Origin: Planococcaceae bacterium UBA3378
Lineage (GTDB): Bacteria; Bacillota; Bacilli; Bacillales_A; Planococcaceae
Reading direction: 5' to 3'
DNA length: 17,575 bases
Assembly (NCBI GenBank): GCA_002359075.1
Contig: DEQA01000019.1
Location: 1 to 17,575 of the forward strand
The notes beneath the pieces were generated by a model, which saw only the letters and a program-made list of their open reading frames with translations, ran no database searches and was not told the DNA's origin. Shown here in pieces: positions 6,585-14,256 of this stretch. Position 1 is the first letter of the stretch; the number at the start of each line of letters is the position of its first letter. The translations under genes and the position numbers were made by a program.

Positions 6585-7832
6585 ATGGAAGTAAAGGTGT
6601 TGACGAATGCTCAACTGATTGACTGTTTACAATATGTGATGGGCCAAACGCGCTATATGGAAGCCCGTGATTTATGTGAATATATTTTACAAAAACTGCA
6701 GTCAGACGATCCATCTTATTATGCAGTGCGTCTGATGATGCTCGAAATTTATCTGAATTTACATGATCAGGACAATTTCAATGCAGCCTATACGCGATAC
6801 AAGGAAGAAATCAAGCAAAACGGAAAGCCGGAAGACTGTGTAAGATTGGCTCTTTTTGCAGGACAATACCATACATATATGACAAAAAACCTAGACTATG
6901 CGCATCAGTATTACCAACAAGCAGCAAGCCTTGCCTTCCAGCACCGTTTTCCGCGTTTATTGAGCTTGGCGAGTACAGGAATAGCGTTGATTCTGCATGA
7001 GCAGCAAGTACCGTGCTCTAAAATACTGAAGCTATTAAAATATAATATTGCCAATATAAAGGAAATGCACGGGGCTGATCCTTTAGCCTATATTGATGCA
7101 TACCTCATCTACTGCCGCACACTTATTTGCCTGAAGCGGTATGATGAGGCACAAGTGAAGATGCGGGAATTACTTTCCTTGGATATACCGCCGTTTATGC
7201 GCTTAAAGCTACAGCTGCAGCTTGCCTCAGCTGAGTATGAGGAAGGACAATATGAGAAGGCGATTGCTACTTGTGAGGACATCTTACACATGCTGGCGGA
7301 AAGTTCCGAGCTCGGGGAATTTCTTTATATTTACCACGATATCTATGAACTGATGATGTCCGCAGCAAAAGCATTAAACAGTCCAGCCTACGGACGCTAT
7401 AAACAATCATACGAGGAAATCAAGAAAAAACAGGAAATGAACATGCAGCTGAAAATGGCAAACATGCCGAGTTTTCATGCATCCTTACCGAATTATGAGC
7501 CGAATGAAAGCTTCTTCCGTAAAATCAACAGGACATGCGGGACCTTTTTTGTATTAAAAACAAATGATATCCAGTCTGTCCTTGCCATGATGGGGGAGCA
7601 TTACCCTTATATATGGACGACATTACTTAATACATTTGGCTTTTATGTCTATACAGAGCTGGCAGAGGAGGAATTGGCGGAGCTGTTAACGCCGTTTGTC
7701 GAGCAGAAATATTATGCGGGCTGTCGCTTCCAGCGGGATACGATTACCCCGAAGGAATGCTCACACCAGATGCAGGCACTGCTGTACTATCAGGAAATGA
7801 CAGCCACAACAAATGTCTATGTAAATAAATGA
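6585..7832 (+). CDS. Soluble TPR-like helical repeat protein of unknown function
   Basis: 415 residues. The ATG at 6585 is chosen because GGAGG (6571-6575) is nine bases upstream; the in-frame ATG at 6576 directly abuts that site. No signal peptide or membrane helix. Residues about 1-290 are nearly all amphipathic helices with TPR-like pairs, for example ARDLCEYILQKL, DYAHQYYQQAASLA, RYDEAQVKMRELL and QYEKAIATCEDIL, so a protein-binding superhelix is likely. After a linker (about 290-315), residues about 320-415 form a small alpha/beta domain that I do not recognise; its spacing faintly recalls a degenerate nucleotidyl-cyclase-like fold, which is only a guess. Repeat proteins of this sort often act as peptide-sensing or regulatory scaffolds, but no DNA-binding domain is present. 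It stands alone between a promoter and a terminator, so context gives no role. Confidence 0.8.
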   Translation: MEVKVLTNAQLIDCLQYVMGQTRYMEARDLCEYILQKLQSDDPSYYAVRLMMLEIYLNLHDQDNFNAAYTRYKEEIKQNGKPEDCVRLALFAGQYHTYMTKNLDYAHQYYQQAASLAFQHRFPRLLSLASTGIALILHEQQVPCSKILKLLKYNIANIKEMHGADPLAYIDAYLIYCRTLICLKRYDEAQVKMRELLSLDIPPFMRLKLQLQLASAEYEEGQYEKAIATCEDILHMLAESSELGEFLYIYHDIYELMMSAAKALNSPAYGRYKQSYEEIKKKQEMNMQLKMANMPSFHASLPNYEPNESFFRKINRTCGTFFVLKTNDIQSVLAMMGEHYPYIWTTLLNTFGFYVYTELAEEELAELLTPFVEQKYYAGCRFQRDTITPKECSHQMQALLYYQEMTATTNVYVNK

Positions 7833-7861
7833 ATCCGGAGTAAAGCCGCTCCGGATTTTTC
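7832..7861 (+). terminator. Terminator after the TPR-like gene, perhaps bidirectional
   Basis: A 9-bp stem AATCCGGAG / CTCCGGATT (7832-7840 with 7849-7857) overlaps the last base of the stop codon and ends in T residues. On the minus strand the same stem is followed by a T-rich tract, so it could also serve the convergent signal peptidase gene. Confidence 0.88.
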
Positions 7862-7926
7862 TGGTATGAAAGAGAAAAGTTTAAAACAAAGAAACAGGGA
7901 AGTGCCTTGGCAGCCCTCTGCGTTGA

Positions 7927-8484
7927 TTATTTTACAGTGCTGAAATTTTCAAATGGCCAGTAAATGAATTCAGCCTTGCCTAATATCACATCTTCAGGAA
8001 TGAATCCGACATCCGGAAAACGGCTGTCATTACTTACACGGCGGTTGTCACCCATGACAAAATAGGAATTCTCCGGTACGGTCTTTTCCCCTAAGTATTG
8101 CTCCAGACGGAAATCCTCTGTCAATGTGCCGGTATCCAGGAGCTCTTTTTTATATTCATCCAAATAAGGCTCCTCGAACTTTTTACCATTAATGAAAAGC
8201 TCATCTTCCTTATACTCGATCCGGTCTCCGGGTATACCGATGATCCGTTTTACATAATTGGGGCCATCCGGCGATTTAAAAACGATAATATCAAAGCGGT
8301 CATAGTCGGATAGCTTCGGGCCCAGTTTATTAATGATCAGCTTATCACCATCCTCGAGCGTAGGCATCATGGACGCACCGTTTACAACAATAGGGGTCAG
8401 GAGGAAAAACCGTATGCCGACAGCTAATAAAACAGCAAAAGAAAGAACTTTTACCCATTCAAACAACTCATTTTTTTCTTTCAT
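7927..8484 (-). CDS. lepB: Type I signal peptidase (SipS/LepB family)
   Basis: 185 residues from the ATG at 8484, with AAGGAAGG eight bases upstream; the GTG at 8493 touches that site and is less likely. One N-terminal membrane anchor (about 11-30) is followed by the catalytic domain outside the membrane. Box B NGASMMPTL carries nucleophile Ser38, box D YVKRIIGIPGD carries the general base Lys79, and box E VMGDNRRVSNDSR is intact. The single anchor and short length are typical of Gram-positive prokaryotic-type Sip enzymes, not the ER-type. It removes signal peptides from Sec- and Tat-exported proteins at the outer membrane surface. Bacillales usually have several paralogues (SipS, T, U, V), and which this is cannot be told. 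It is monocistronic and divergent from the MarR gene. Confidence 0.94.
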   Translation of the reverse strand: MKEKNELFEWVKVLSFAVLLAVGIRFFLLTPIVVNGASMMPTLEDGDKLIINKLGPKLSDYDRFDIIVFKSPDGPNYVKRIIGIPGDRIEYKEDELFINGKKFEEPYLDEYKKELLDTGTLTEDFRLEQYLGEKTVPENSYFVMGDNRRVSNDSRFPDVGFIPEDVILGKAEFIYWPFENFSTVK

Positions 8485-8493
8485 CCTATTCAC

Positions 8494-8915
8494 CTTCCTT
8501 TATATAAAAACGTTGTCATGCTTTTTTTTGTTCTTAATGAACCATTATACAGGGGAAATGACCTATATAACATTATATTGATGCAAATTTTATGTAAAAT
8601 TTTTTCATAAGTTCATAAAAACTTCTATATAAACAGCGGCGAAAAACACATAGTCCAGTCGGCATTTTAAAAATGTGTGCACGCAGCGGCTTTTCATAGT
8701 GACAGTTGTCTTTATTTATGTTGTTTCGTAATGAAAAAATGATACATGCCTTTGTTCATACAATGGAATCATTTTTCTTGTATTATGGACGAATATTTAT
8801 TATATTATTGAGGGGTCAATGATTAAGGCCTTTATGAATAATGTTTCATAAAAAGATAAACGATATGGCAAACGTAAGTTTCTCCACTGACAAGTGAACG
8901 AAGGGAAGGTCGCAA
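8494..8915. other. 422-bp divergent intergenic region (signal peptidase / marR)
   Basis: AT-rich, with no gene. It should hold the promoters of both flanking genes. The only reasonable match is the candidate at 8778-8806. A minus-strand TATAAT-like box occurs near 8543-8548 but lacks a good -35. Small dyads occur at 8646-8678 (ACACAT/ATGTGT arms, with CATTTT-A-AAAATG inside). No terminator or RNA gene was seen. Confidence 0.5.
8778..8806 (+). promoter_or_regulatory. Candidate promoter of the marR-hslO unit
   Basis: TTGTAT (8778-8783) and TATATT (8801-8806) are 17 bp apart, about 100 bases before the MarR start codon. ATACAA (8759-8764) and TTGTAT (8778-8783) form an inverted pair over the -35 box that could be an autoregulatory operator. 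The match is moderate. Confidence 0.4.
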
Positions 8916-9347
8916 ATGAACGTTTCGGTAACGGAGCAGGAACGGATATTATTGATGTTTAAGTCGCTCGGCAATCAGCTTGGCCCAAAGTTTGAAAAAG
9001 CCGCACAGATGAGCCTGTCGCGATTTGAAGTTTTGTACCAGCTTGTGCAAACCGAGGAAATCAACCAGTCTGCTTTGCAAAAGTCTGTCAACATCGATAA
9101 TGCAGCGATTACACGCCATCTCAAGCAGTTAGAAGCGGAAGGAATGGTCACGAGACGGAAAAACCCCTGTGACAAACGGGAAATATTTGTGCGCCTCACA
9201 GCAGAAGGACGTCAGCGGATCGGCGGCTGCCAATCAGATAAAGCGAGTTTTATTCATCAGATGTTTCGGGATTTTGACGAAAGAGAACTGCAGCAGCTGG
9301 CAAAGCTGCTTGAGCGTATTCAGCAAAACATTGACGAACCATACTGA
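8916..9347 (+). CDS. MarR family winged-helix transcriptional regulator
   Basis: 143 residues, ATG at 8916 after GAAGGGAAGG. It has the MarR layout: N-terminal dimerisation helices, a winged helix-turn-helix at about 47-92 (recognition helix NAAITRHLKQLEAEGMV, wing RRKNPCDKREIFVRL with the usual D-K-R signature), and C-terminal dimer helices after residue 96. Two cysteines occur, Cys85 in the wing and Cys105 at the start of the C-terminal helices; the OhrR-type N-terminal cysteine is absent. Family members are dimeric repressors released by ligands or oxidation. The hslO gene begins 42 bases downstream with no terminator between, so this regulator and the redox chaperone are probably co-transcribed. 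Effector and full regulon are unknown. Confidence 0.88.
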   Translation: MNVSVTEQERILLMFKSLGNQLGPKFEKAAQMSLSRFEVLYQLVQTEEINQSALQKSVNIDNAAITRHLKQLEAEGMVTRRKNPCDKREIFVRLTAEGRQRIGGCQSDKASFIHQMFRDFDERELQQLAKLLERIQQNIDEPY

Positions 9348-9389
9348 GTTTTTTATAAATATGCTACAACAAGAAGGAGACAAAAATAA

Positions 9390-10301
9390 ATGAATGATTA
9401 TTTAGTTAGAGCAATTGGCTACGGCGGACAGGTCCGCGCCTTTGCAGCACGTACAACGGAGACAGTAGGAGAAGCACAGCGCCGCCACAACACATGGCCG
9501 GTTGTATCAGCAGCACTTGGCCGTTCAATGACAGCGGGTGTTATGATGGGTGCCATGCTAAAAGGCGATGACAAATTAACGATTAAAATCGAAGGGAACG
9601 GTCCAATCGGTCCTATGGTTATTGATGCGGATGCCAAAGGGGATGTCCGCGGCTTCGTGGAAAACGGACAAGTCCATTTTGATTTGAATGAGCAGGGTAA
9701 ATTAGATGTGCGCGCCGGTGTTGGTAACGAAGGCTTTATGACAATTGTGAAAGACCTTGGTCTGCGTGATATGTTCTCCAGCCAGACACCGATCGTATCA
9801 GGGGAAATCGCAGAAGATTTTACGTATTATTTTGCAACAAGTGAACAAGTACCTTCATCAGTCGGTCTAGGTGTTCTTGTAAACCCGGATAATACGATTT
9901 TAGCTGCAGGCGGATTTATCATCCAAATTATGCCGGGCTGTGAAGAGGAAACAATTACAGCACTTGAAAAACAACTTGCATCCATCGAGCCTGTATCCAA
10001 AATGATTGAAAAAGGCATGACACCTGAGGAAATTTTGGAAGCGGTCCTTGGTGAAGAAGGCAATGTGCAAATTTTAAGTGAAATGCCGGTAAAATTCCAA
10101 TGCCAATGTTCAAAAGAACGCTACGGAACAGCCATCCTAGGTCTTGGTGAACAGGAAATTCAAGAAATGATCGATGAAATGGGACAAATTGAAACACAAT
10201 GTCATTTCTGCCTGGAAACATATGATTTTTCAAAAGAAGAGCTGCAAGGGATGATCGATGAAATCCAAGCTCAGCGTCAAGAGCGCTCTGATAACGAATA
10301 A
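9390..10301 (+). CDS. hslO: Hsp33 redox-regulated molecular chaperone
   Basis: 303 residues, ATG at 9390 with AAGAAGGAGA ten bases upstream. The N-terminal two thirds match the Hsp33 core (MNDYLVRAIGYGGQVRAFAA, then GEAQRRHNTWPVVSAALGR, GNGPIGPMVIDADAKGDVRG). The C-terminal zinc-binding redox switch is complete: Cys238 and Cys240 (CQC) with Cys271 and Cys274 (CHFC). In reducing conditions these bind zinc; under oxidative plus heat or bleach stress they form disulfides and the cytosolic protein becomes an ATP-independent holdase. Length is slightly above the usual 290 or so owing to a charged tail. It is the second gene after the MarR regulator and ends at a strong terminator. Confidence 0.96.
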   Translation: MNDYLVRAIGYGGQVRAFAARTTETVGEAQRRHNTWPVVSAALGRSMTAGVMMGAMLKGDDKLTIKIEGNGPIGPMVIDADAKGDVRGFVENGQVHFDLNEQGKLDVRAGVGNEGFMTIVKDLGLRDMFSSQTPIVSGEIAEDFTYYFATSEQVPSSVGLGVLVNPDNTILAAGGFIIQIMPGCEEETITALEKQLASIEPVSKMIEKGMTPEEILEAVLGEEGNVQILSEMPVKFQCQCSKERYGTAILGLGEQEIQEMIDEMGQIETQCHFCLETYDFSKEELQGMIDEIQAQRQERSDNE

Positions 10302-10313
10302 ATACTGCTAAAT

Positions 10314-10354
10314 AACCCGTACAGCGTGACGTATTACGCCTGTACGGGTTTTTT
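10314..10354 (+). terminator. Intrinsic terminator of hslO, possibly bidirectional
   Basis: An 11-bp stem AACCCGTACAG / CTGTACGGGTT (10314-10324 with 10340-10350), with a smaller GCGT/ACGC pair inside, runs into T residues. It lies between two convergent genes; on the minus strand its T-tract is weaker. Confidence 0.92.
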
Positions 10355-10379
10355 GTATGGCTGCAATAGGGCCGTACTT

Positions 10380-11189
10380 TCAATCGAGTGCCAGATTCGC
10401 CAGTATGACAGTGCTATTTAAGCTCTCAGCAGGTGCCGGGCAAGCGCGAAGCAGATCATAATAAGTACGGACAAGAGTTTGGATTGTCAGAGGAGCTGCT
10501 GCAAAATCCTGTTCGACAGAAAGCGCATAATCGGCCTCCCAGCCTCCGTCCTGCAAATAAGTTGCGTCAACTGTCTTATAATCCGTCGGTGTCCAGCCGG
10601 CTGTTCCAAGCATCTGAATAAGCTGCTCCTTGCTGAAAACATGCTGTATATTCCCGGCGTTTTCAACGAATTGACTATATAACGCTAAAATCGATACTGC
10701 ATGAAAATGAGCAAGCTGGGTCCGTTCTGTAAAATGTACGTCCCACTCCGCAATACAAATCCGCTTAGCCAGCTTCGTGCAATAAGCAAAATAGCGCTGT
10801 AGCTGTTCGGGATCACGAAAATACCATGAAGAATGCGACAGTACGACGATATCAAACGGCTCGTCCACCGTTAAACCTAGTAAATCCGTCTCAAAAGAAA
10901 AGGTGATCCGTTTACCGAGCGGGGAAGCCTTGATTGTATCAGCCGCTTCTCCTAACGTGATCGGAGCACCATAGTCGGGGTGTGCAATGTCAATTGCCAT
11001 AACATGTCCCGTTTCTCCGACTTGATCTGCCAGAGCAATAGTTGTATCCCCCTGACCGCAGCCAATTTCAAGAATCCGCATGTCTTCTTTTATGTTAAAT
11101 GCCTTTACTAATTCAAGGCGGTGCCGCAGCTGTGTACGCTGAATCATATCATCGCCTATTATTTTCATACATCGTAGTAGATGGTCCAT
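10380..11189 (-). CDS. Class I SAM-dependent methyltransferase
   Basis: 269 residues, ATG at 11189; the ribosome site is only a weak GAGAGTGG. Motif I ILEIGCGQGDTT (about 39-50) is the SAM-binding glycine loop, followed by the acidic end of strand 2 in VMAIDIAHPDYG and a motif near FDIVVLSHSSWYF (strand 4). The Rossmann-like core is complete, and a C-terminal helical part of about 90 residues may form the substrate lid. The substrate (small molecule, protein or RNA) cannot be told. It follows the yfhO-type gene on the same strand after 346 bases that contain a modular repeat, starting just 18 bases after the repeat edge. No promoter of its own is visible in that gap. It may rely on read-through from yfhO, so its expression is an open question. 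Confidence 0.85.
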   Translation of the reverse strand: MDHLLRCMKIIGDDMIQRTQLRHRLELVKAFNIKEDMRILEIGCGQGDTTIALADQVGETGHVMAIDIAHPDYGAPITLGEAADTIKASPLGKRITFSFETDLLGLTVDEPFDIVVLSHSSWYFRDPEQLQRYFAYCTKLAKRICIAEWDVHFTERTQLAHFHAVSILALYSQFVENAGNIQHVFSKEQLIQMLGTAGWTPTDYKTVDATYLQDGGWEADYALSVEQDFAAAPLTIQTLVRTYYDLLRACPAPAESLNSTVILANLALD

Positions 11190-11207
11190 TTTTCCACTCT
11201 CTTTTTG

Positions 11208-11479
11208 GGCTCTCTACCGAAATACTTGCTTGACTGCACATTGCACTACGGGTGGACGCTTTCCGCGGGCGAGGCCAACAGGATGTTGGTCATAAAGGCT
11301 TTGCCACAGGACGTGGCGCTCTTAGCCTTTAGTCCTTCTTCACTCCTGCGGGGTCTCAGGCCAGCAGGATGCTGGTCACAAAGGCGTTGTCACACGATGT
11401 GACGATTTTAGCCTTTGTTCCTTATACGCTTTTCCCGCTGGAAGCTTTGCTCTGCATCGAAAGCGCAGCGGCAGATGCA
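11208..11479. repeat. Modular intergenic repeat, copy 1 (two hairpin units)
   Basis: This copy shares about 93% identity without gaps over its first 123 bases with the copy at 17430. It has a GC-rich skeleton (CGCTTTCCGCGGGCGAGG, CTCCTGCGGGG, TTTTCCCGCTGG) with two inserted units about 86 bp apart. Unit 1 has hairpin 11273-11291 (GGCCAACA/TGTTGGTC) and a two-part hairpin 11294-11330 (AAAGGCT/AGCCTTT around GCCAC/GTGGC). Unit 2 has 11359-11377 (GGCCAGCA/TGCTGGTC) and 11380-11416 (AAAGGC/GCCTTT around GTCACA/TGTGAC). The stems stay paired although their bases differ. The right edge is approximate. It encodes no credible protein and fills most of the 346-bp gap between the yfhO-type gene and the methyltransferase. 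Confidence 0.85.
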
Positions 11480-11523
11480 CTCGCCACCCTTCGTTCCATG
11501 TGCTTTTTCTTTCATATAATAAT

Positions 11524-11535
11524 AGTTATAACTAC
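11524..11535. repeat. Perfect 12-bp palindrome at the end of the yfhO-type gene
   Basis: TAGTTATAACTA directly abuts the stop codon of the minus-strand gene at 11536. There is no GC-rich stem or T-run, so it is not a terminator. It could be chance in AT-rich DNA or mark the end of the repeat-bearing segment. Confidence 0.4.
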
Positions 11536-14151
11536 TCATCTCAATTCTTTTATCCTTCTTCTCCAAACATAAATGCCTACAAGCAATAGGGTAACAATAG
11601 AGATGACAAGGCTTTCTTTAAAGAACGGCGAGACATAAGACATTTCAATTTTATGTTCACCCGGTGCAAGCGGGAAGCCGATAAATGCTTGGTTTACTTC
11701 ATAGATTTCCTGTTTCTCCCCGTCTATCTTGACACTCCAGCCCCTGCTGTATGGAATGGACATAAAGAAGATGCTGTCTTCAGCAATCGTCACATCGCCT
11801 GACAGCTTATTGCGGTGATACGCTACATTTTCCAGCCCTTGCTGCTTCAGCGTCTGAACCCGCTCCTCCAGCGGCTCATAGCTGTTACGGTAAACCCGTA
11901 CATCCCCTATTTCATACGAACCAGGCGACAGTTTAATCTGAATTGTATCCTTTTCATACTTCCATCCCAAGTTAAATGTAAAGGATTCTTTTGGATAGGA
12001 CCATGTCCATTTATTCGCATACTGAAGCATCTCTTTGTCCTGAATCGTTATTGTAAATTTTTTATCTTTCACGGGCTTAATATCGATCTCCACTAGGAGC
12101 TCTCCTACTGTAGTTGTTTTTCTATACGGTACTTCAATATAGGCATCTTCTTCTACCGTATAGAGCTGGTCGCCCGTTTTTTTCATATTAACAAGCGTCA
12201 CGTCCTCCATACCCGTAAAGAGTGTTTCTACCTTCAGCTCTTCCTTATCAAAGACAGATGATGTTTTCTGAAGTTCCTCATCCTTTACCGTGACTGCGGA
12301 TAAAATCGCCTGGTCTTTTTCCGGTGTTGTCAGAGTCTCAAATGTCTCCTCCGTCATCCATGCATCTGCCGGATAGGCAAAACCGATAGGCAGCTTGTTT
12401 TTATTTTGCCGCACATGCCAATTCGTCGTTGTATACACCGATTTATATCCGTATGGCTCATACCATGTCTTTGCCTCGCTTACATAAAACTCATTACCGA
12501 GAGCTGTCTCTAAATACAGCCGGTTGTCATAGTTCTCATACAGGCTGACTGTTCCTGTCTGCCGGATATTGTATTTCTCCTTGTAAAATTGATGAAGATT
12601 ACGGGGAATGAGACTATGATAGGCACTATGCGTCTTCAAGCCGTAATACATGCCGGAGTTTTGCTGTATTCTCGGTGAATCCCAAATTGTACGGCCAAAC
12701 TCTTCTTCCAGCTGCTTGATTTTATTGGATACTTGCAGCCCTTCGTGATCCCCATAGCCGACCGTATCAAAATAAGCATCGAACTGCTGAATTCCTTCCG
12801 TCACGTCCTCATTGACCTTTGTAAAGTAAGCATAATACTGAAGGGCCCCTGTCCAAACAAGGCTGACAATGATGAGGGCGCTGGCATATGGCCGCCACTT
12901 TCTTTGTGCAGCGTAGAGGGCAATCCCGATACTTCCGGCAATGCCTAATAGGAGCAGCTGGATATCATAATGAACGGATATTTCCGGACGCTCCGGCCAG
13001 CGCAAACACATATAGCCTGTAAGAGCGGCGAGCGACAACACTGCAGGCACCCATATTTTCTTCCGCTCTACTACCTCATCGAAGAAATAGCCTGCTATGA
13101 AGCTGCACGTAAAGGCGATCAAATAATACCAGCGATTTTGCATCGCAGATAATCCGTTAAACAGCGAGTACATAAATGGAATAAGATAAAAGCTCATTAC
13201 AACAAGTACAAACAGCTTTTTCGGCAGCAGTTCCCGCTTGCGGATACACCACCCGCCAACAAGTAGTATAAGTACGAGCACTGCCATACCGATTGTATAG
13301 TTGCTGTGGTAGGACATGAAAAACAGCTGAGGTACTTTTTCATAAAAAGAGCCCGCAAAGGCCACAGGAATATCATAATCCTTTGCCAGCCGGTCACTGC
13401 TTAAAAATTGGTAGACAGCAGGAAAGAAGCTAAAAGCAGCAATCCCGATACTTGCTGTGTAGCATAACGTCAGACGCAGGGTATATTTGCCGAAATGTCT
13501 GATGCTTTTCGGCTCCTCCAGTTCTGAATATTTGTAAATGGCGTAAATGATAAAATAAATCGTCGCAATAAAGGCGAAATAAAAATTGGATGCCAAAATA
13601 AAGGCAAAAGTTAAGATAAAGAACAACGGCTTTTTCGTTTTCAGGTAATGATGGAACGATAATATAAGCAATGGCAGCCACACAAATGCATCCACCATAA
13701 AATCAAAAATAAAGCTATAGATTGCGAATGTGGCTGATCCTCCGTACAGCAGGCCGCCAATGATGGATGCTGTAAAACTGCGCTTTTCATATTGCAGCAG
13801 CAAAAACATAAAAAACATCGCTAAAAATACTTTTCCAATCGACAGTGGTAAATTCAGTGCGATAACATCTTCTATTGAGCCTACATCAACGAGCGCTGAA
13901 AGCAGAAAGAAGATGGAAGTGGAATAGTAATAGTTAAACTGTGCGAATAGATCCCCGCCTAATCCGTACGCCCAAGACCAGAAAAAATTTAAATCCCGGT
14001 ATTCATCCGTTAGTAAATAACGGTAGAATAGCATCTGTCTTGTCGCATCTGTTCCTCGCGGCGTGAGAGGCAGTTTCGTTAATAGAAAGTACATATGTAT
14101 AAAAATAGAGCTTATGAATAGTGTCACAAAGCCAAGAAAGTTTCTTTTCAT
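11536..14151 (-). CDS. yfhO: YfhO-family GT-C membrane glycosyltransferase
   Basis: 871 residues, ATG at 14151 after AAGGAGGGG. The first roughly 420 residues are a dense series of membrane helices. The first outward loop carries the conserved TPRGTDATRQ (Asp35), the position where GT-C enzymes keep their catalytic acid, followed by WAYGLGGDLFAQFNYYY. Residues about 430-840 form a large soluble, beta-rich domain outside the cell. A last helix (KESLVISIVTLLLVGIYVW) and basic tail end the protein. Length is close to Bacillus subtilis YfhO. From published work, YfhO and Listeria GtlB transfer a sugar from an undecaprenyl-phosphate donor to lipoteichoic acid outside the membrane. The divergent CsbB/GtcA-like genes would supply that flipped donor. 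Acceptor and sugar here are inferred. No clear terminator follows the stop codon. Confidence 0.88.
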   Translation of the reverse strand: MKRNFLGFVTLFISSIFIHMYFLLTKLPLTPRGTDATRQMLFYRYLLTDEYRDLNFFWSWAYGLGGDLFAQFNYYYSTSIFFLLSALVDVGSIEDVIALNLPLSIGKVFLAMFFMFLLLQYEKRSFTASIIGGLLYGGSATFAIYSFIFDFMVDAFVWLPLLILSFHHYLKTKKPLFFILTFAFILASNFYFAFIATIYFIIYAIYKYSELEEPKSIRHFGKYTLRLTLCYTASIGIAAFSFFPAVYQFLSSDRLAKDYDIPVAFAGSFYEKVPQLFFMSYHSNYTIGMAVLVLILLVGGWCIRKRELLPKKLFVLVVMSFYLIPFMYSLFNGLSAMQNRWYYLIAFTCSFIAGYFFDEVVERKKIWVPAVLSLAALTGYMCLRWPERPEISVHYDIQLLLLGIAGSIGIALYAAQRKWRPYASALIIVSLVWTGALQYYAYFTKVNEDVTEGIQQFDAYFDTVGYGDHEGLQVSNKIKQLEEEFGRTIWDSPRIQQNSGMYYGLKTHSAYHSLIPRNLHQFYKEKYNIRQTGTVSLYENYDNRLYLETALGNEFYVSEAKTWYEPYGYKSVYTTTNWHVRQNKNKLPIGFAYPADAWMTEETFETLTTPEKDQAILSAVTVKDEELQKTSSVFDKEELKVETLFTGMEDVTLVNMKKTGDQLYTVEEDAYIEVPYRKTTTVGELLVEIDIKPVKDKKFTITIQDKEMLQYANKWTWSYPKESFTFNLGWKYEKDTIQIKLSPGSYEIGDVRVYRNSYEPLEERVQTLKQQGLENVAYHRNKLSGDVTIAEDSIFFMSIPYSRGWSVKIDGEKQEIYEVNQAFIGFPLAPGEHKIEMSYVSPFFKESLVISIVTLLLVGIYVWRRRIKELR

Positions 14152-14193
14152 GTTGTCACCCCTCCTTTATTATAGCAAAGCATCTCCCTTGAT

Positions 14194-14221
14194 TTGCATT
14201 ATTTCCTGAGAACGATACAAT
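14194..14221 (+). promoter_or_regulatory. Candidate promoter of the csbB-gtcA pair
   Basis: TTGCAT (14194-14199), 16-bp spacer, TACAAT (14216-14221), starting about 28 bases before the coding start. It lies in the 105-bp region shared with the divergent yfhO-type gene. I see no clear sigma-B site, although csbB of Bacillus subtilis is known to be under sigma-B and sigma-X control. Confidence 0.5.
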
Positions 14222-14256
14222 AGTAATGATTCAATAAAAATAAGTGTAGGTGTAAT

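Noticed and set aside
11181..11572. Plus-strand frames of 67-73 codons across the modular repeat
   Set aside because: They simply translate the hairpin repeat, have no ribosome sites, and the hairpin structure explains the sequence better.
14166..14175. Minus-strand TATAAT just before yfhO
   Set aside because: Transcription from it would start within or at the ribosome site, and no -35 box is present at the right distance.
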